A stretch of 64,000 nt of DNA from Chloroflexi bacterium HGW-Chloroflexi-6 (GTDB lineage Bacteria > Chloroflexota > Anaerolineae > Anaerolineales > Villigracilaceae): positions 124,001-188,000 of the forward strand of contig PHBU01000008.1 in the NCBI GenBank assembly GCA_002840685.1, read 5' to 3'. The notes below the pieces were generated by a model, which worked only from the letters and a program-made list of their open reading frames with translations, searched no databases and was not told the DNA's origin. Every line of letters starts with the position of its first letter. The stretch's first letter is position 1. The position numbers and the translations under genes are program-made. This document shows, in pieces, positions 26,671 through 35,451 of this stretch.

Positions 26671-27678
26671 ATGGCCGGTTTTTCTCGTGACCTGGGTATC
26701 GACCTGGGTACAATTTACACGCGCATCTCAGATGGCACACAAGTTGTGGTTGAAGAACCGACAATTGTAGCGATTGACGTTGCAGATCAGAAAATGGTCG
26801 CGGTTGGCAAAGAAGCCCGAGACATGCTTGGGCGTGTCCCCGATTCCATTGAAGTGGCCATGCCGCTTCAGAACGGCGTCATCGCGGATTATGAAATCAC
26901 AGAAACCCTGCTGCGTGTTTTACTCCAGCGGGTCAGCGGCCCGATCCGCATTTTCAAGCCGAATGTGATGATCTCCGTTCCTTATGGGGTGACCAGCGTC
27001 GAGAGCCGGGCGGTGCATGAAGCGGTGCTCCAGGCCGGCAGCCGCGATGCGTATCTTATCCAGCAGCCGTTGGCCGCGGCCCTGGGTGTCGATCTGCCGA
27101 TCAACTCTCCATCGGGCAATATGGTGGTTTGTCTTGGCGGTGGTTCCACCCAGGCAGCCATCCTGGCGATGTATGGCATCGTCTCTGCAGAAACGCTCCG
27201 CGCAGGCGGCACGCACATGGATGATGCGATCGTAACTTACATTCGTCGAAAATATGGCGTCATCATCTCAGCCCAAACGGCGGAACAACTCAAGATCAAG
27301 ATCGGTGCAGCCGTGCCGCAAGACACCGAACAGAGCATGGATGTTCAGGGCCAGGATCAGGTTACGGGGCTGCCGCGTCCGGTGACGATCACGACCGGTG
27401 AAATCGTCGAGGCTTTACAGGAACCGCTTAAGCAAGTTACTGAGAACTGCCGGCGTGTCCTTGAAAAGACTCCCCCCGAACTGGTTTCTGATATCATTGA
27501 TCGTGGTATGGCCCTGACGGGTGGCGGCGCGCTTTTGCGCGGCATCGACAAGCTTTTGACCAAAGCGCTGGGCATCCCGGCTTACCTGGTGGACAACCCG
27601 CTGACCTGTGTGGCAGAGGGAGCCGCGCGCGCTTTACCTATGTACGCCCTCTTGCGGCGCAACCTGCCGCAGGTTTAA
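26671..27678 (+). CDS. mreB: MreB-like actin homologue
   Basis: A 335-residue actin-fold protein. RDLGIDLGTIYTRI is the phosphate-1 loop, SVPYGVTSVESRAVHEAVLQAGSRDAYLIQQPLAAALG the connecting and adenosine region, CLGGGSTQAAIL the phosphate-2 loop, and DRGMALTGGGALLRGIDKLLTKALG the adenosine motif, all in MreB order. MreB polymerises at the membrane and guides wall synthesis. It follows atpC by 9 bp in the same direction. MreC/MreD are not adjacent, so it may be a solitary MreB/Mbl-like member. Confidence 0.88.
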   Translation: MAGFSRDLGIDLGTIYTRISDGTQVVVEEPTIVAIDVADQKMVAVGKEARDMLGRVPDSIEVAMPLQNGVIADYEITETLLRVLLQRVSGPIRIFKPNVMISVPYGVTSVESRAVHEAVLQAGSRDAYLIQQPLAAALGVDLPINSPSGNMVVCLGGGSTQAAILAMYGIVSAETLRAGGTHMDDAIVTYIRRKYGVIISAQTAEQLKIKIGAAVPQDTEQSMDVQGQDQVTGLPRPVTITTGEIVEALQEPLKQVTENCRRVLEKTPPELVSDIIDRGMALTGGGALLRGIDKLLTKALGIPAYLVDNPLTCVAEGAARALPMYALLRRNLPQV

Positions 27679-27696
27679 TAGAGAAACGGAGACAAA

Positions 27697-28131
27697 ATGT
27701 CACTCACAATACTTCTCGTTGCAGGAATTGCGGCTTTGGTTGTGATAGGTGCAGTGGCTCTTGTTTTCATACGCGCAAACAATGTGAATTTGACCGAAAC
27801 GGGTGATGAAAAGCCCGAATGGATGCGTCAGACGCCTCCGCCCGAGACAATTTCTGCGACCCAGGCCGATGGCGAAGGTTTCCAGGTTTTTGACCATGAC
27901 CCTGGCGAGGAATTGGCATCCCCATTTGCCGAGCAGATTGAAGATATTTTGCGTGCTCGTTTGCAGGCTCATCCCGAATTAAGTCATTATGATGTCGATT
28001 TGGGAACGGCCGGGGATGGCAGTCTTGAAATTTTGGTCAATGGCCAAAAGTTCAGCAGTGTCGATGATTTGCCAGATGATGGGCTACGTCAGGTTTTCCA
28101 GGAAGCGATCGATAGCTGGAACAAAAATTAG
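27697..28131 (+). CDS. Small membrane-anchored protein of unknown function
   Basis: A 144-residue protein with one N-terminal membrane helix (LTILLVAGIAALVVIGAVALVFI) followed by a hydrophilic domain (KPEWMRQTPPPETISATQ..., FAEQIEDILRARLQAHPELSHYDVDLGTAGDGSLEILVNGQKFSSVDDLPDDGLRQVFQEAI). It lies 18 bp after the MreB-like gene and is probably in the same transcript, so a link to envelope shape is possible but unproven. I do not recognise the family. Confidence 0.75.
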   Translation: MSLTILLVAGIAALVVIGAVALVFIRANNVNLTETGDEKPEWMRQTPPPETISATQADGEGFQVFDHDPGEELASPFAEQIEDILRARLQAHPELSHYDVDLGTAGDGSLEILVNGQKFSSVDDLPDDGLRQVFQEAIDSWNKN

Positions 28132-28147
28132 GGGTTCTCTTGATAAT

Positions 28148-28180
28148 AAAAAATGGCTTCTCGAAAGAGAAGCCATTTTG
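28148..28180. terminator. Terminator at the end of the atp-mreB transcript
   Basis: AAAATGGCTTCTC (28150-28162) and its exact complement (28167-28179) enclose GAAA. A- and T-rich flanks make it bidirectional, serving both the plus-strand transcript and the convergent rex gene. Confidence 0.9.
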
Positions 28181-28199
28181 ATTCTTGGAACTGAATTTT

Positions 28200-28820
28200 T
28201 CAGGCAATGTAATAGGTGATGCGTTGCAGCCCGATGGCCGGGTCAATATGCTGAACCCTGACATTCGCGGGCACGATCAATTTCAATGGGGCGTAATTCA
28301 GAATACCGCGCACGCCCGCTTCCACAAGTTTGTCCGCTACATCCTGGGCAACCGAAGCCGGGACACAGATCATCGCGATTTTTATACTGGCAGCTTTGAT
28401 ATCTGCGATCAGGTTTTTCTCGTCCCGAATTTCAAACTCGCCAACTTTTGTGCCGATTTTGGCGGGGTCGGCATCAAAGCACATCGCAACCTGAAAACCG
28501 CGGTTGGAAAACCCGTTATAGCGCACGATCGCATGACCGATATCACCCATCCCGACCACGCCGACATCCCAGATACGGTCCACGTTAAGGATCTGGCTCA
28601 GGCGTTCGATCAGGAAGGGAATGTGGTAGCCGGTTCCCTGTTTCCCAAATTCGCCAAATTGTGACAGATCTTTGCGGATTTGTGCGGCTGAAATCCCCAC
28701 TTTTTCTCCCAATTCTTGGGATGAGGTGGTGGTGACGCCGGCATCAGACAAGCGCTGCAAAGCACGCAGGTATACAGGCAAACGGCTGACGATAACATCT
28801 GGCACATTTTGTTTGTTCAT
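28200..28820 (-). CDS. rex: Redox-sensing transcriptional repressor Rex
   Basis: A 206-residue NADH/NAD+ sensor. Residues 1-80 are the winged helix (IVSRLPVYLRALQRL..., GEKVGISAAQIRKDLSQFGEFGKQGTGY), followed by a Rossmann domain with VVGMGDIGHAI, CFDADPAKIGTKVG and the C-terminal domain-swapped helix NYAPLKLIVPANVRVQHIDPAIGLQRITYYI. Rex leaves its operators when NADH rises. A perfect Rex operator lies at 63640-63657, in front of the formate dehydrogenase locus, and a weaker match lies 55 bp upstream of rex itself. Confidence 0.95.
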   Translation of the reverse strand: MNKQNVPDVIVSRLPVYLRALQRLSDAGVTTTSSQELGEKVGISAAQIRKDLSQFGEFGKQGTGYHIPFLIERLSQILNVDRIWDVGVVGMGDIGHAIVRYNGFSNRGFQVAMCFDADPAKIGTKVGEFEIRDEKNLIADIKAASIKIAMICVPASVAQDVADKLVEAGVRGILNYAPLKLIVPANVRVQHIDPAIGLQRITYYIA

Positions 28821-28874
28821 AGGTTGCCTCCCACAATCAAGGATTATTCAGTAAATCTACCATAAAAGTCGTTT

Positions 28875-28892
28875 TTGTGCAATTCGGCGCAA
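28875..28892 (-). promoter_or_regulatory. Possible Rex autoregulatory site
   Basis: TTGTGC-AATTCG-GCGCAA is a dyad in the same 6-6-6 spacing as the Rex operator at 63640-63657, with changes in the inner bases of both half-sites. It lies about 55 bp upstream of the rex start codon. The match is partial. Confidence 0.35.
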
Positions 28893-28895
28893 ATG

Positions 28896-30032
28896 TTATG
28901 GTTGCGGCAGCGGTGTTCCCTGATTATCGAAGAAGGGCAGCTTGCTGATGTCACTGTTGAGCGTGATATAAGCCGCTGCTACCCAGCCTTTTCCATCTGG
29001 CGCGGAGGGGTATTCAATTTGCAGCCAGTTTCCGTTGAGCGTTTTGCCGGTGATCACCACCCGTTCGTTCGGATTCAACAGTCCAAGCGATTCAAAAGAG
29101 GAGGCTGGGCCGCTGCGGACGTTGATCTGGTTGGTAACTGTCCCGGTCGGAAGATCGGGGGTGGCGCTGGGCGGGATCGGGGTTTCGGTGGCGGGCAGGG
29201 GCGTTCCACCCTCGGGGGTGGCCGAAGGCCCTTCGGGCTGGGGCGGGGCTTCAGTGAACGGGGTTGCCAGCAGGTTGTAAATCGGCAGCTTTTTGGCGCC
29301 GACATCCAGTTTTACCAAGTCGCCGGAGACCCAGGCGCGCCCATCCAGCCCGGACGGGTACTCGATCTGAAACCAGGAATTATCCTCGATGCGCCCGGTC
29401 ATGCTTAGAACCGTCCCGCCGGGGATGGTTCCCAGGCTGAGGAAACCTATTCCTGGGCCAATGCGCACATTCAGCAATTGCTGGGCGGTCCCGAGCATCG
29501 CCTCCGGGCCGGGCGGGTTGAGCGGCAGGGCCGGGCCGGTACTCAGGGGCAGGAGCGGTGGAACGGCCACCGGCTTGTCTGGTCCTTCGGGAAAAATGAC
29601 GATCGGCAGCAGGCCGATTTCACCTTGCAGATCTACGGCGCTGGCCAACACCCAGGCGGTGCCGCCCGGAGCTTCCGGGTAGATAAACCAGAACCAGTTG
29701 GCCTGTTCATTGCGCCCGATGATTTTGATGGATGTGTTGAACATCAGTCCGCCCAAACGCTCGCTGCCGCCCTTGCTGGGTCGCTCGCGGATATTGGTCG
29801 GGGCGCGCAGGACACCTGTCATCGGTTGGATGGTTGGCATGATGGTCGGGGTCGGGGTGATGCTCGGCGTTTCAGTTGGGGCCGGGGTCGGTGTCAGGCT
29901 GGGAGTCTGGGTGAGGGTTGCGGATGCGCTCGGGCTGGGGCTGAGCGTGGGCGTTGGCGCGGCTATGCCAGGCATGGAACAACCCGTTAACAAAATGAGA
30001 CACAGGCACAGGAAAATGGTGTTTATTTTCAT
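28896..30032 (-). CDS. Lipoprotein with three bacterial SH3 domains
   Basis: A 378-residue exported protein. MKINTIFLCLCLILLTGCSMPG is a signal peptide with the lipobox LTGC. A long Pro/Thr/Ser-rich linker (residues about 25-75) follows, then three SH3_3-type repeats, each with a 'N(I/V)R(xGP)...S.G.(L/I).(G)...V.G+....W..I.YP' pattern (NIRERPSKGG..., NVRIGPGIGF..., NVRSGPASSF...). Linkers of TP/PA repeats separate the domains. SH3b domains bind peptidoglycan peptides or act as adaptors. It lies 4 bp downstream of a related gene in an operon. Confidence 0.85.
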   Translation of the reverse strand: MKINTIFLCLCLILLTGCSMPGIAAPTPTLSPSPSASATLTQTPSLTPTPAPTETPSITPTPTIMPTIQPMTGVLRAPTNIRERPSKGGSERLGGLMFNTSIKIIGRNEQANWFWFIYPEAPGGTAWVLASAVDLQGEIGLLPIVIFPEGPDKPVAVPPLLPLSTGPALPLNPPGPEAMLGTAQQLLNVRIGPGIGFLSLGTIPGGTVLSMTGRIEDNSWFQIEYPSGLDGRAWVSGDLVKLDVGAKKLPIYNLLATPFTEAPPQPEGPSATPEGGTPLPATETPIPPSATPDLPTGTVTNQINVRSGPASSFESLGLLNPNERVVITGKTLNGNWLQIEYPSAPDGKGWVAAAYITLNSDISKLPFFDNQGTPLPQP

Positions 30033-30036
30033 CGTT

Positions 30037-31233
30037 TTATGGGGTGGTGCTGATGTAAAAATAGTAGGTCACATAGCGCACATCAGTGGCCGAGCCATCT
30101 GCCTTAAGCTGCAACACATAAGGCGTTCCGCCCAGGGCTTTGAAGGCGACATCGTATTGCCCGCAAATCAGACCGGGGAATTCGCTGACCAAAAGACCGT
30201 TCTGGCGCAATTCAGCGGTGATCGAGCCGTTCCCGGTGCAGTCCAACTCGAAATAGATGAAAGCCGCCTGGTTGCTTTGGGGCGTGACAAGGGTGAACTC
30301 GATCCAATCGGCATTGTCGCCGGTTGGGGCGGAAACATCGCTGGCATAAATGATGCGGCGTGTGCCAGACGGAGAAAAGCTGAGGCGTACTGCCGGGTTT
30401 TCAGCCGTATCGAGATCTTCGACTGCCGGTTGGTAGCCGCCGGGGGCTGTTGTCGGCAGGACGGTTGCGATTCCGCCAACGGTGGCAGTCTGGATGGGTT
30501 TGCCTTCGTTGTCGAAGGCGGGCAGGCTGTCGATGAAACCTTCATAGCTCAGGTAGGCAGCTGCCACCCAGGCGCGCTCTTCAGAATCGGCCGGATATGC
30601 AATCTGCACCCAGGTGTTGTTCTCGTTGCGGCCGGTCATGACAACCGTTGTGTTGGCTTCCAAAAGCCCTAACGACTCAAAGGCTGAGGCGGGTCCGCTG
30701 CGGGCGTTGATCTGGCTGATTGTTTTGGCGGTGCGTTCTTGTTTGGCGGGGGTTGGGCTGGTTTGGGGTTCGGGCTGGCCGCTGGCCGGTTGGGCAGGCG
30801 CTTCAGGGGCAGCTTCCTGGATAATGGATAATTTTTCGATCTCATCGGAAACTTCAACAAACTGAGCGGTCACCCAGCCCAGGCCGTCGGGCGATTGTGG
30901 AAAGGAAATCGCCAGCCAACCGCCGCTTGCATCCCGGCCGATAATTTTCACCTGGCTGCCGGCGGGCAGCAGCCCGAGCGAATCACGACTGGCATCTGGC
31001 CCGGAGCGTACGTTGACCTGGGTGCTGGTCAGCCCGTCCACCGGGGCTGAGGTCGGCGCAATGGTCGGCGGGGCGGGCGGGAGTGTTACTTGTGGGGTGA
31101 AGGTCGGGGGCAGGGTGGCCGTGGAAAAAGCCAGGGCTGGCAGGGTGGCTGTTGTTTCAGGTTGTTCGATGCTGGCTGAACAGGCGCTTAAAAACAAAAA
31201 TACAATCAGGGACAAGGCATGAAATGTACGCAT
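30037..31233 (-). CDS. Lipoprotein with two bacterial SH3 domains and a C-terminal beta domain
   Basis: A 398-residue relative of the next gene. The signal peptide has the lipobox LSAC (MRTFHALSLIVFLFLSACSAS). Two SH3_3 domains (NVRSGPDASRDSLGLLPAGSQVKIIG..., NARSGPASAFESLGLLEANTTVVMTG...) are followed by a C-terminal domain of about 140 residues (VRLSFSPSGTRRIIYASDVSAPTGDNADWIEFTL...) that resembles a pre-peptidase-like beta sandwich. The two SH3 lipoproteins probably work together on the cell surface. Confidence 0.83.
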   Translation of the reverse strand: MRTFHALSLIVFLFLSACSASIEQPETTATLPALAFSTATLPPTFTPQVTLPPAPPTIAPTSAPVDGLTSTQVNVRSGPDASRDSLGLLPAGSQVKIIGRDASGGWLAISFPQSPDGLGWVTAQFVEVSDEIEKLSIIQEAAPEAPAQPASGQPEPQTSPTPAKQERTAKTISQINARSGPASAFESLGLLEANTTVVMTGRNENNTWVQIAYPADSEERAWVAAAYLSYEGFIDSLPAFDNEGKPIQTATVGGIATVLPTTAPGGYQPAVEDLDTAENPAVRLSFSPSGTRRIIYASDVSAPTGDNADWIEFTLVTPQSNQAAFIYFELDCTGNGSITAELRQNGLLVSEFPGLICGQYDVAFKALGGTPYVLQLKADGSATDVRYVTYYFYISTTP

Positions 31234-31284
31234 GTCCCCGATTGTACCAAAGTCACGGACAGTAGAACGAGATAATATCTTGCT

Positions 31285-31908
31285 CTACGCAAAAACCAGC
31301 CTGGTGCGCTCGACGCGAGTTGCTTCGAAAGGGATCTCCAGCGCGGCCAGCACTTCTTCGGGCCGGCCGGTGGCTCCCTCGCGCGCGGTCAGGCGCATGT
31401 GCAGGGATGGGGTCGGGGCGGCGGAAAAGGCCAGGGTCTCGATCAGCGGCCTGAGATCGTAGGGTTTGTTGCGTCGCTCTCGCGGCAGGGAGTCCGCCTC
31501 CATAACGGCGGACAGGCGGCGGTTGAGCGCGTCGGCATCCACTTCATCAAGCAGGGCCACTTCATATTCCGATGCGATCACCTGGGTTTGCAGGGGCGGG
31601 GTGCGTTCCTCCACCATTTCAATTTTTTGGATGACGAGACCCATCGGCATGGCGGCTTGCAGCCGGGCCTGGAAATCGTCGCCAATTTCTGTTTCGACCC
31701 ACAGGTCGGCCATTTCGCAGCGCGAGGAAAAGCCGAGCGGTAGGGCCGATGCCAGTTGGATTTTGGGCTGCGGGTGAAACCCCTGGCTGTAGGCCAGGTT
31801 GATCTCGGCGCGGCGCGTGGCGCGTTCCCAGAGTTTGTGCAGGTCGAGATGGCCGGTGTAGCGCAGCGCGCCCTGTTTGGAGAAAGTGATGCGGATACGG
31901 GTGCTCAT
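31285..31908 (-). CDS. DUF2344 family protein (TIGR03936)
   Basis: A 207-residue protein starting MSTRIRITFSKQGALRYTGHLDLHKLWERATRRA, the conserved opening of TIGR03936/DUF2344 proteins. ...YSQGFHPQPKIQLASALPLGFSSRCEMADLWVE is the central motif. The family is always near, or fused to, TIGR03960-type radical SAM proteins. Its ATG overlaps the stop of that gene (ATGA), so the pair is translationally coupled. Function unknown, perhaps RNA or tRNA modification. Confidence 0.9.
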   Translation of the reverse strand: MSTRIRITFSKQGALRYTGHLDLHKLWERATRRAEINLAYSQGFHPQPKIQLASALPLGFSSRCEMADLWVETEIGDDFQARLQAAMPMGLVIQKIEMVEERTPPLQTQVIASEYEVALLDEVDADALNRRLSAVMEADSLPRERRNKPYDLRPLIETLAFSAAPTPSLHMRLTAREGATGRPEEVLAALEIPFEATRVERTRLVFA

Positions 31909-33854
31909 GTGGCCATCTGCTCTGTCACTTTGCGGGCCGGGGATTTGACCTCGGGGCACTTCCAGTGGTCACCGGGGTTTTCACGTCGCACGCCGCTGAA
32001 GGTCGGCAAAATTCCACAGGCGAAGCAGTGCTGGCGGCAATCGACACGGATCTGGCCTTCAAGGCTCTGGCGGAAATCCTGGAACAGGTATTCTTTGCGG
32101 ACGGCCGATGAAATATGATCCCAGGGGAAGATTTCGTCAGTGCGTCGCTGGCGGTAGGTGTAGAAATCGGGTTCGAGGCCGTGTTCGGCAAAGGCCGCGA
32201 ACCACAGGTCGAAGTGGTGCTGGTCGTTCCAGGCATCGAATTTTGCGCCGTTTTTCCAGGCGGTGTAGATTACCTCGGCCGTGCGCCGGTCGCCGCGCGT
32301 CAGCCAGCCTTCGAGCAAGCTGTCTTCGACGCTGGTCAGGGTCAGCTTGATATTTTTGTCGCGCATTTCGCGGCGCAGCAAGAGCTGTTTGGAGCGGATC
32401 TGCTCGGGCGTGTCGCAGGCAACCCATTGGAAGGGGGTGTGCGGCTTGGGGATGAAGGTGCTGACCCCCACATTGAGCTTGATGCGGTTCCCGGCTACTT
32501 TGCGGCCCTCGTGCAAGACGCGCTTGCACAGGTCGGCAATTGCCTGCACATCTTCGAGCGTTTCGCTGGGGTGGCCGATCATGAAATACAGTTTGATCGT
32601 CAGCCAACCGCGGGCGTAAATTTGGCGGGTGGTGTCGATGATATCTTCATCTGGAATGAATTTGTTGATGATGCGCCGCATGCGTTCGCTGGCGGCTTCG
32701 GGGGCCAGCGTAAAGCCGCCTGTGCGGCGGTCTTTGAGCAGCTCCATCAGGTCGATCGAGACCGATTCAATGCGCAGGGAGGGCAGCGAGAAGCTGAGAT
32801 GCCTGTCGCCGAATTTTTCGCCGATGGCCGTCACCAGCTCAACGATATTGGTGTAATCAGACGAAGAGAGCGACATCAGGGCCAGTTCTTCCGAGCCGGT
32901 GGCCAGGATGGCGGCTTCGGCAGCCGCGACGACTTCCTGCACCGAGCGTTCACGCACCGGGCGCACGATCATCCCGGCCTGGCAGAAACGGCAGCCGCGC
33001 GTGCATCCGCGCATGATCTCGACCGAAACCCGGTTGTGAACCACATCGATATTGGGGACAATGAAGCGGGTCGGCGGCGGAGGCAGTTTGGCGACCATCC
33101 GTTTTATGACTTTTTTCGGCGCCTCGGGCTGGAGCGGACTCACCTCAGCCAGGGTGCCGTCATCGAGATATTCAACTGCGTAAAAGCGCGGGATGTAGAT
33201 GCCGGGGATTTTGACCAGTTCGTGCAGCAGGGCTTCACGCTGCATCGAAGATGAAAGATGGAAAACATCGCTTGTTTTTTCCTTCATCTTTGCTTTGAAG
33301 TTTTGCACCACTTCAATGATGTCGTGGATCACTTCCTCGCCCTCGCCGATCGCAAAGGCATCGATGAAGGCGTGCATCGGTTCGGGATTCATCGTGCTGT
33401 GCCCGCCTGCGATGACCAGCGGGTGTTCCATGGTGCGCTCTACAGAGCGGATCGGAATCCCGGCCAGATCGAGCATGTTCAGGGTGTTGGTGAAGAGCGT
33501 CTCGTAGGGCAGTGTAAAACCAAGGATGTCAAAATCAAGGATCGGGTGGAAGGTTTCCAGCGAATATAACGGAATACCCTCGCTGCGCATGATGGCTTCC
33601 ATATCGTGCCAGGGCGCGTAGGTGCGCTCCGCCAGCGCATCCTCGCGCTGGTTGACCTGATCGTACAGGATTTTCAGCCCGACGTTGGGGACGCCGATAT
33701 CGTAAATATCGGGGAAGGCCAGCGCTACGCGCAGGGAGGTCTTTTCCCAGTCTTTGACGGTGATGTTGATCTCGCCGCCGACATAGCGGCCCGGTTTGGC
33801 TACCTTTAAGAGAATGCGGTCAAGTTTTTGTTCGATTTGGCTTGGAGTTAACAT
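31905..33854 (-). CDS. TIGR03960 family B12-binding-like radical SAM protein
   Basis: A 649-residue protein. An N-terminal region of about 240 residues has a degenerate cobalamin-binding-like fold (FPDIYDIGVPNVGLKILYDQVNQR...GFTLPYETLFTNTLNMLDLAGI). The radical SAM core at about residues 270-500 has RGCTRGCRFCQAG, the CxxxCxxC cluster, preceded by VEIM. A Cys-rich tail ends the protein (QHCFACGILPTF...). The start ATG at 33852-33854 is followed by LTPSQIEQKLDRILLKVAKPGRYVGGE, as in homologues. Substrate unknown; with DUF2344 it forms a widespread two-gene unit. Confidence 0.92.
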   Translation of the reverse strand: MLTPSQIEQKLDRILLKVAKPGRYVGGEINITVKDWEKTSLRVALAFPDIYDIGVPNVGLKILYDQVNQREDALAERTYAPWHDMEAIMRSEGIPLYSLETFHPILDFDILGFTLPYETLFTNTLNMLDLAGIPIRSVERTMEHPLVIAGGHSTMNPEPMHAFIDAFAIGEGEEVIHDIIEVVQNFKAKMKEKTSDVFHLSSSMQREALLHELVKIPGIYIPRFYAVEYLDDGTLAEVSPLQPEAPKKVIKRMVAKLPPPPTRFIVPNIDVVHNRVSVEIMRGCTRGCRFCQAGMIVRPVRERSVQEVVAAAEAAILATGSEELALMSLSSSDYTNIVELVTAIGEKFGDRHLSFSLPSLRIESVSIDLMELLKDRRTGGFTLAPEAASERMRRIINKFIPDEDIIDTTRQIYARGWLTIKLYFMIGHPSETLEDVQAIADLCKRVLHEGRKVAGNRIKLNVGVSTFIPKPHTPFQWVACDTPEQIRSKQLLLRREMRDKNIKLTLTSVEDSLLEGWLTRGDRRTAEVIYTAWKNGAKFDAWNDQHHFDLWFAAFAEHGLEPDFYTYRQRRTDEIFPWDHISSAVRKEYLFQDFRQSLEGQIRVDCRQHCFACGILPTFSGVRRENPGDHWKCPEVKSPARKVTEQMAT

Positions 33855-34124
33855 ACTGGAATTATACCGGGTTAAGAAACGCTTGCCAGCGGATAATTGT
33901 CACAAATTTGGAGTAAATTTGTCAATATTTGATCTCCAATTTTTCTGCTGGAACAATTGTCAGTGAAACTTTTGACCATTTTTGGCGTATGATTAAAGTG
34001 GATTTTATTATTTCCAATTTCGCTTTTTGTCATTAAATTTATAAAGATATTGACAATTTCAAAATTAAAGTTATAATTTTTCATGATATTTTATTTTGAT
34101 TTGAAATAACACAAGGAGAAAGCT

Positions 34125-34643
34125 ATGAAACGTGATCGTGGTCAACTTGCGTTGGGCCTGATTTTGATTTTGGCCGGCGCCTGGTTCGTGGCAGTTAACC
34201 AGGTTCCTGGTTTACAGGAGCTGGCGGGGCAATACATGCAATGGCCGCTCAATATTGTTGTGATTGGGGCTGCTTTGCTGGTGGTTGGCCTGTTGGTCGG
34301 CGCACCGGGCATGGCTGTCCCTGCGGCAATCGTGTCTGGCATTGGCGGCATTCTATACTACCAGAACACCACTGGCGATTGGGCCTCCTGGTCCTATCTG
34401 TGGACGCTCATCCCTGGTTTTGCGGGCGTTGGCACCGTCTTATATGGCCTGTTCAGTTGGAATGGCAAACGCGCGCGCGAGGGCATGAACGCCATTGTTT
34501 TTAGCGCTGTCATGTTCCTGATCTTTGCCACCCTGTTGGGCGGCCTGGAAATTATGGGCGGCACATATGGCGTCGCTGCCCTGTTGGTGGTTGCCGGCCT
34601 GTGGCTGGTTGCCAATGGTTTGTTCCGGCAGCGAGGAGCTTAA
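34125..34643 (+). CDS. Membrane protein, DUF5668/LiaI-like
   Basis: A 172-residue protein with five to six hydrophobic segments (QLALGLILILAGAWFVAVNQ..., LNIVVIGAALLVVGLLVGAPGMAVPAAI..., WTLIPGFAGVGTVLYGLFSW..., IVFSAVMFLIFATLLGGLEIMGG). The start 'RGQLALGLILILAGAWFV' resembles the LiaI/LiaF-type transmembrane module. It heads an operon of three genes (1-bp and 15-bp gaps) and follows a 270-bp AT-rich intergenic stretch on the divergent side. Function unknown; the Lia family is linked to envelope stress. Confidence 0.75.
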   Translation: MKRDRGQLALGLILILAGAWFVAVNQVPGLQELAGQYMQWPLNIVVIGAALLVVGLLVGAPGMAVPAAIVSGIGGILYYQNTTGDWASWSYLWTLIPGFAGVGTVLYGLFSWNGKRAREGMNAIVFSAVMFLIFATLLGGLEIMGGTYGVAALLVVAGLWLVANGLFRQRGA

Positions 34644-34644
34644 T

Positions 34645-35436
34645 ATGAGAAACAGCAATCTGTTTTGGGGATTAATTCTGATCGCGGTTGGTGGTTTGTT
34701 TGCCTTGCAAGCCATGGGCCTGATCGATAATGTGACCGGTTTCTTGTGGCCGCTCTTCCTGATCGCGGCCGGTGCATGGATTTTGCTGGGCGCTTTCCTT
34801 CGCCCGCGTGCGGAATTTCGCGAAAGCGAGGCTTTTTCGATCGATCTGCAGGGTGCGCAAAAGGTTGAATTTGATTTCGACCACGGCGCAGGCCAGGTCC
34901 AGATCAGTGGTGGCGCGCCGAGCGGCGTGGCGGTGACCGGCATTAAGGGTATGGGCATGGATATGAATTCGCAGCTCAAGGGTGATGCCCTGGTTGTGGA
35001 TGTCGATGCAGGTCCTTCGTTCATCCCGTTTTTGGGGCCTGAAGGCGGCATGTGGCAGTTTAAGCTGACCAATGAAGTGCCGGTCAGCTTCGATATCGAT
35101 GCGGGCGCAACCAGCATGAGTTTCGACTTTAGCCAGGTCAAGTTGAGCCGCTTCAAAATGGATACCGGCGCCAGCAGCACCAGCATGATCCTGCCCGCCG
35201 AGGGCCAGCCTTATATCGAGATCGAGTCGGGTGCAGCTTCGATCGATATTACCGTGCCTGCCGGCATGGCGGCGCGAGTTCGGGTCGAGGGCGGTGCTTC
35301 GTCGCTGTCAATCGATCCGGTGCGTTTCCCGCAGGTCAGCGGTGGCCTGTACCAGTCGCCTGATTATGATAGTGCCCTCAACCGGGCCGATTTACGCCTC
35401 GAAGGCGGCGCAAATTCGGTCAGTATTCACTCGTAG
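34645..35436 (+). CDS. Membrane protein with LiaF-like / adhesin-type beta domain
   Basis: A 263-residue protein. Residues 1-55 are two hydrophobic helices (NLFWGLILIAVGGLFALQAMG... VTGFLWPLFLIAAGAWILLGAFL), the LiaI-LiaF TM module. The rest is a beta-rich repeat of 'DIDAGATSMSFDFSQVKLSRFKMDTGASSTSMILP'-type strands, similar to DUF4097/toast-rack domains facing the outside. Start ATG at 34645 just after the preceding stop codon. Likely a cell-envelope sensor partner of the flanking membrane proteins. Confidence 0.78.
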   Translation: MRNSNLFWGLILIAVGGLFALQAMGLIDNVTGFLWPLFLIAAGAWILLGAFLRPRAEFRESEAFSIDLQGAQKVEFDFDHGAGQVQISGGAPSGVAVTGIKGMGMDMNSQLKGDALVVDVDAGPSFIPFLGPEGGMWQFKLTNEVPVSFDIDAGATSMSFDFSQVKLSRFKMDTGASSTSMILPAEGQPYIEIESGAASIDITVPAGMAARVRVEGGASSLSIDPVRFPQVSGGLYQSPDYDSALNRADLRLEGGANSVSIHS

Positions 35437-35451
35437 CCCGGAGAATTCACC

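Noticed and set aside
33872-34084. A 70-residue minus-strand frame in the 33855-34124 intergenic stretch
   Set aside because: The stretch is AT-rich with no ribosome site or family similarity. I see only possible promoter sequence for the divergent radical SAM and membrane-protein operons, including an ATTGTCACAAATTT / AAATTTGTCAAT dyad at about 33896-33927 that does not match the Rex consensus.
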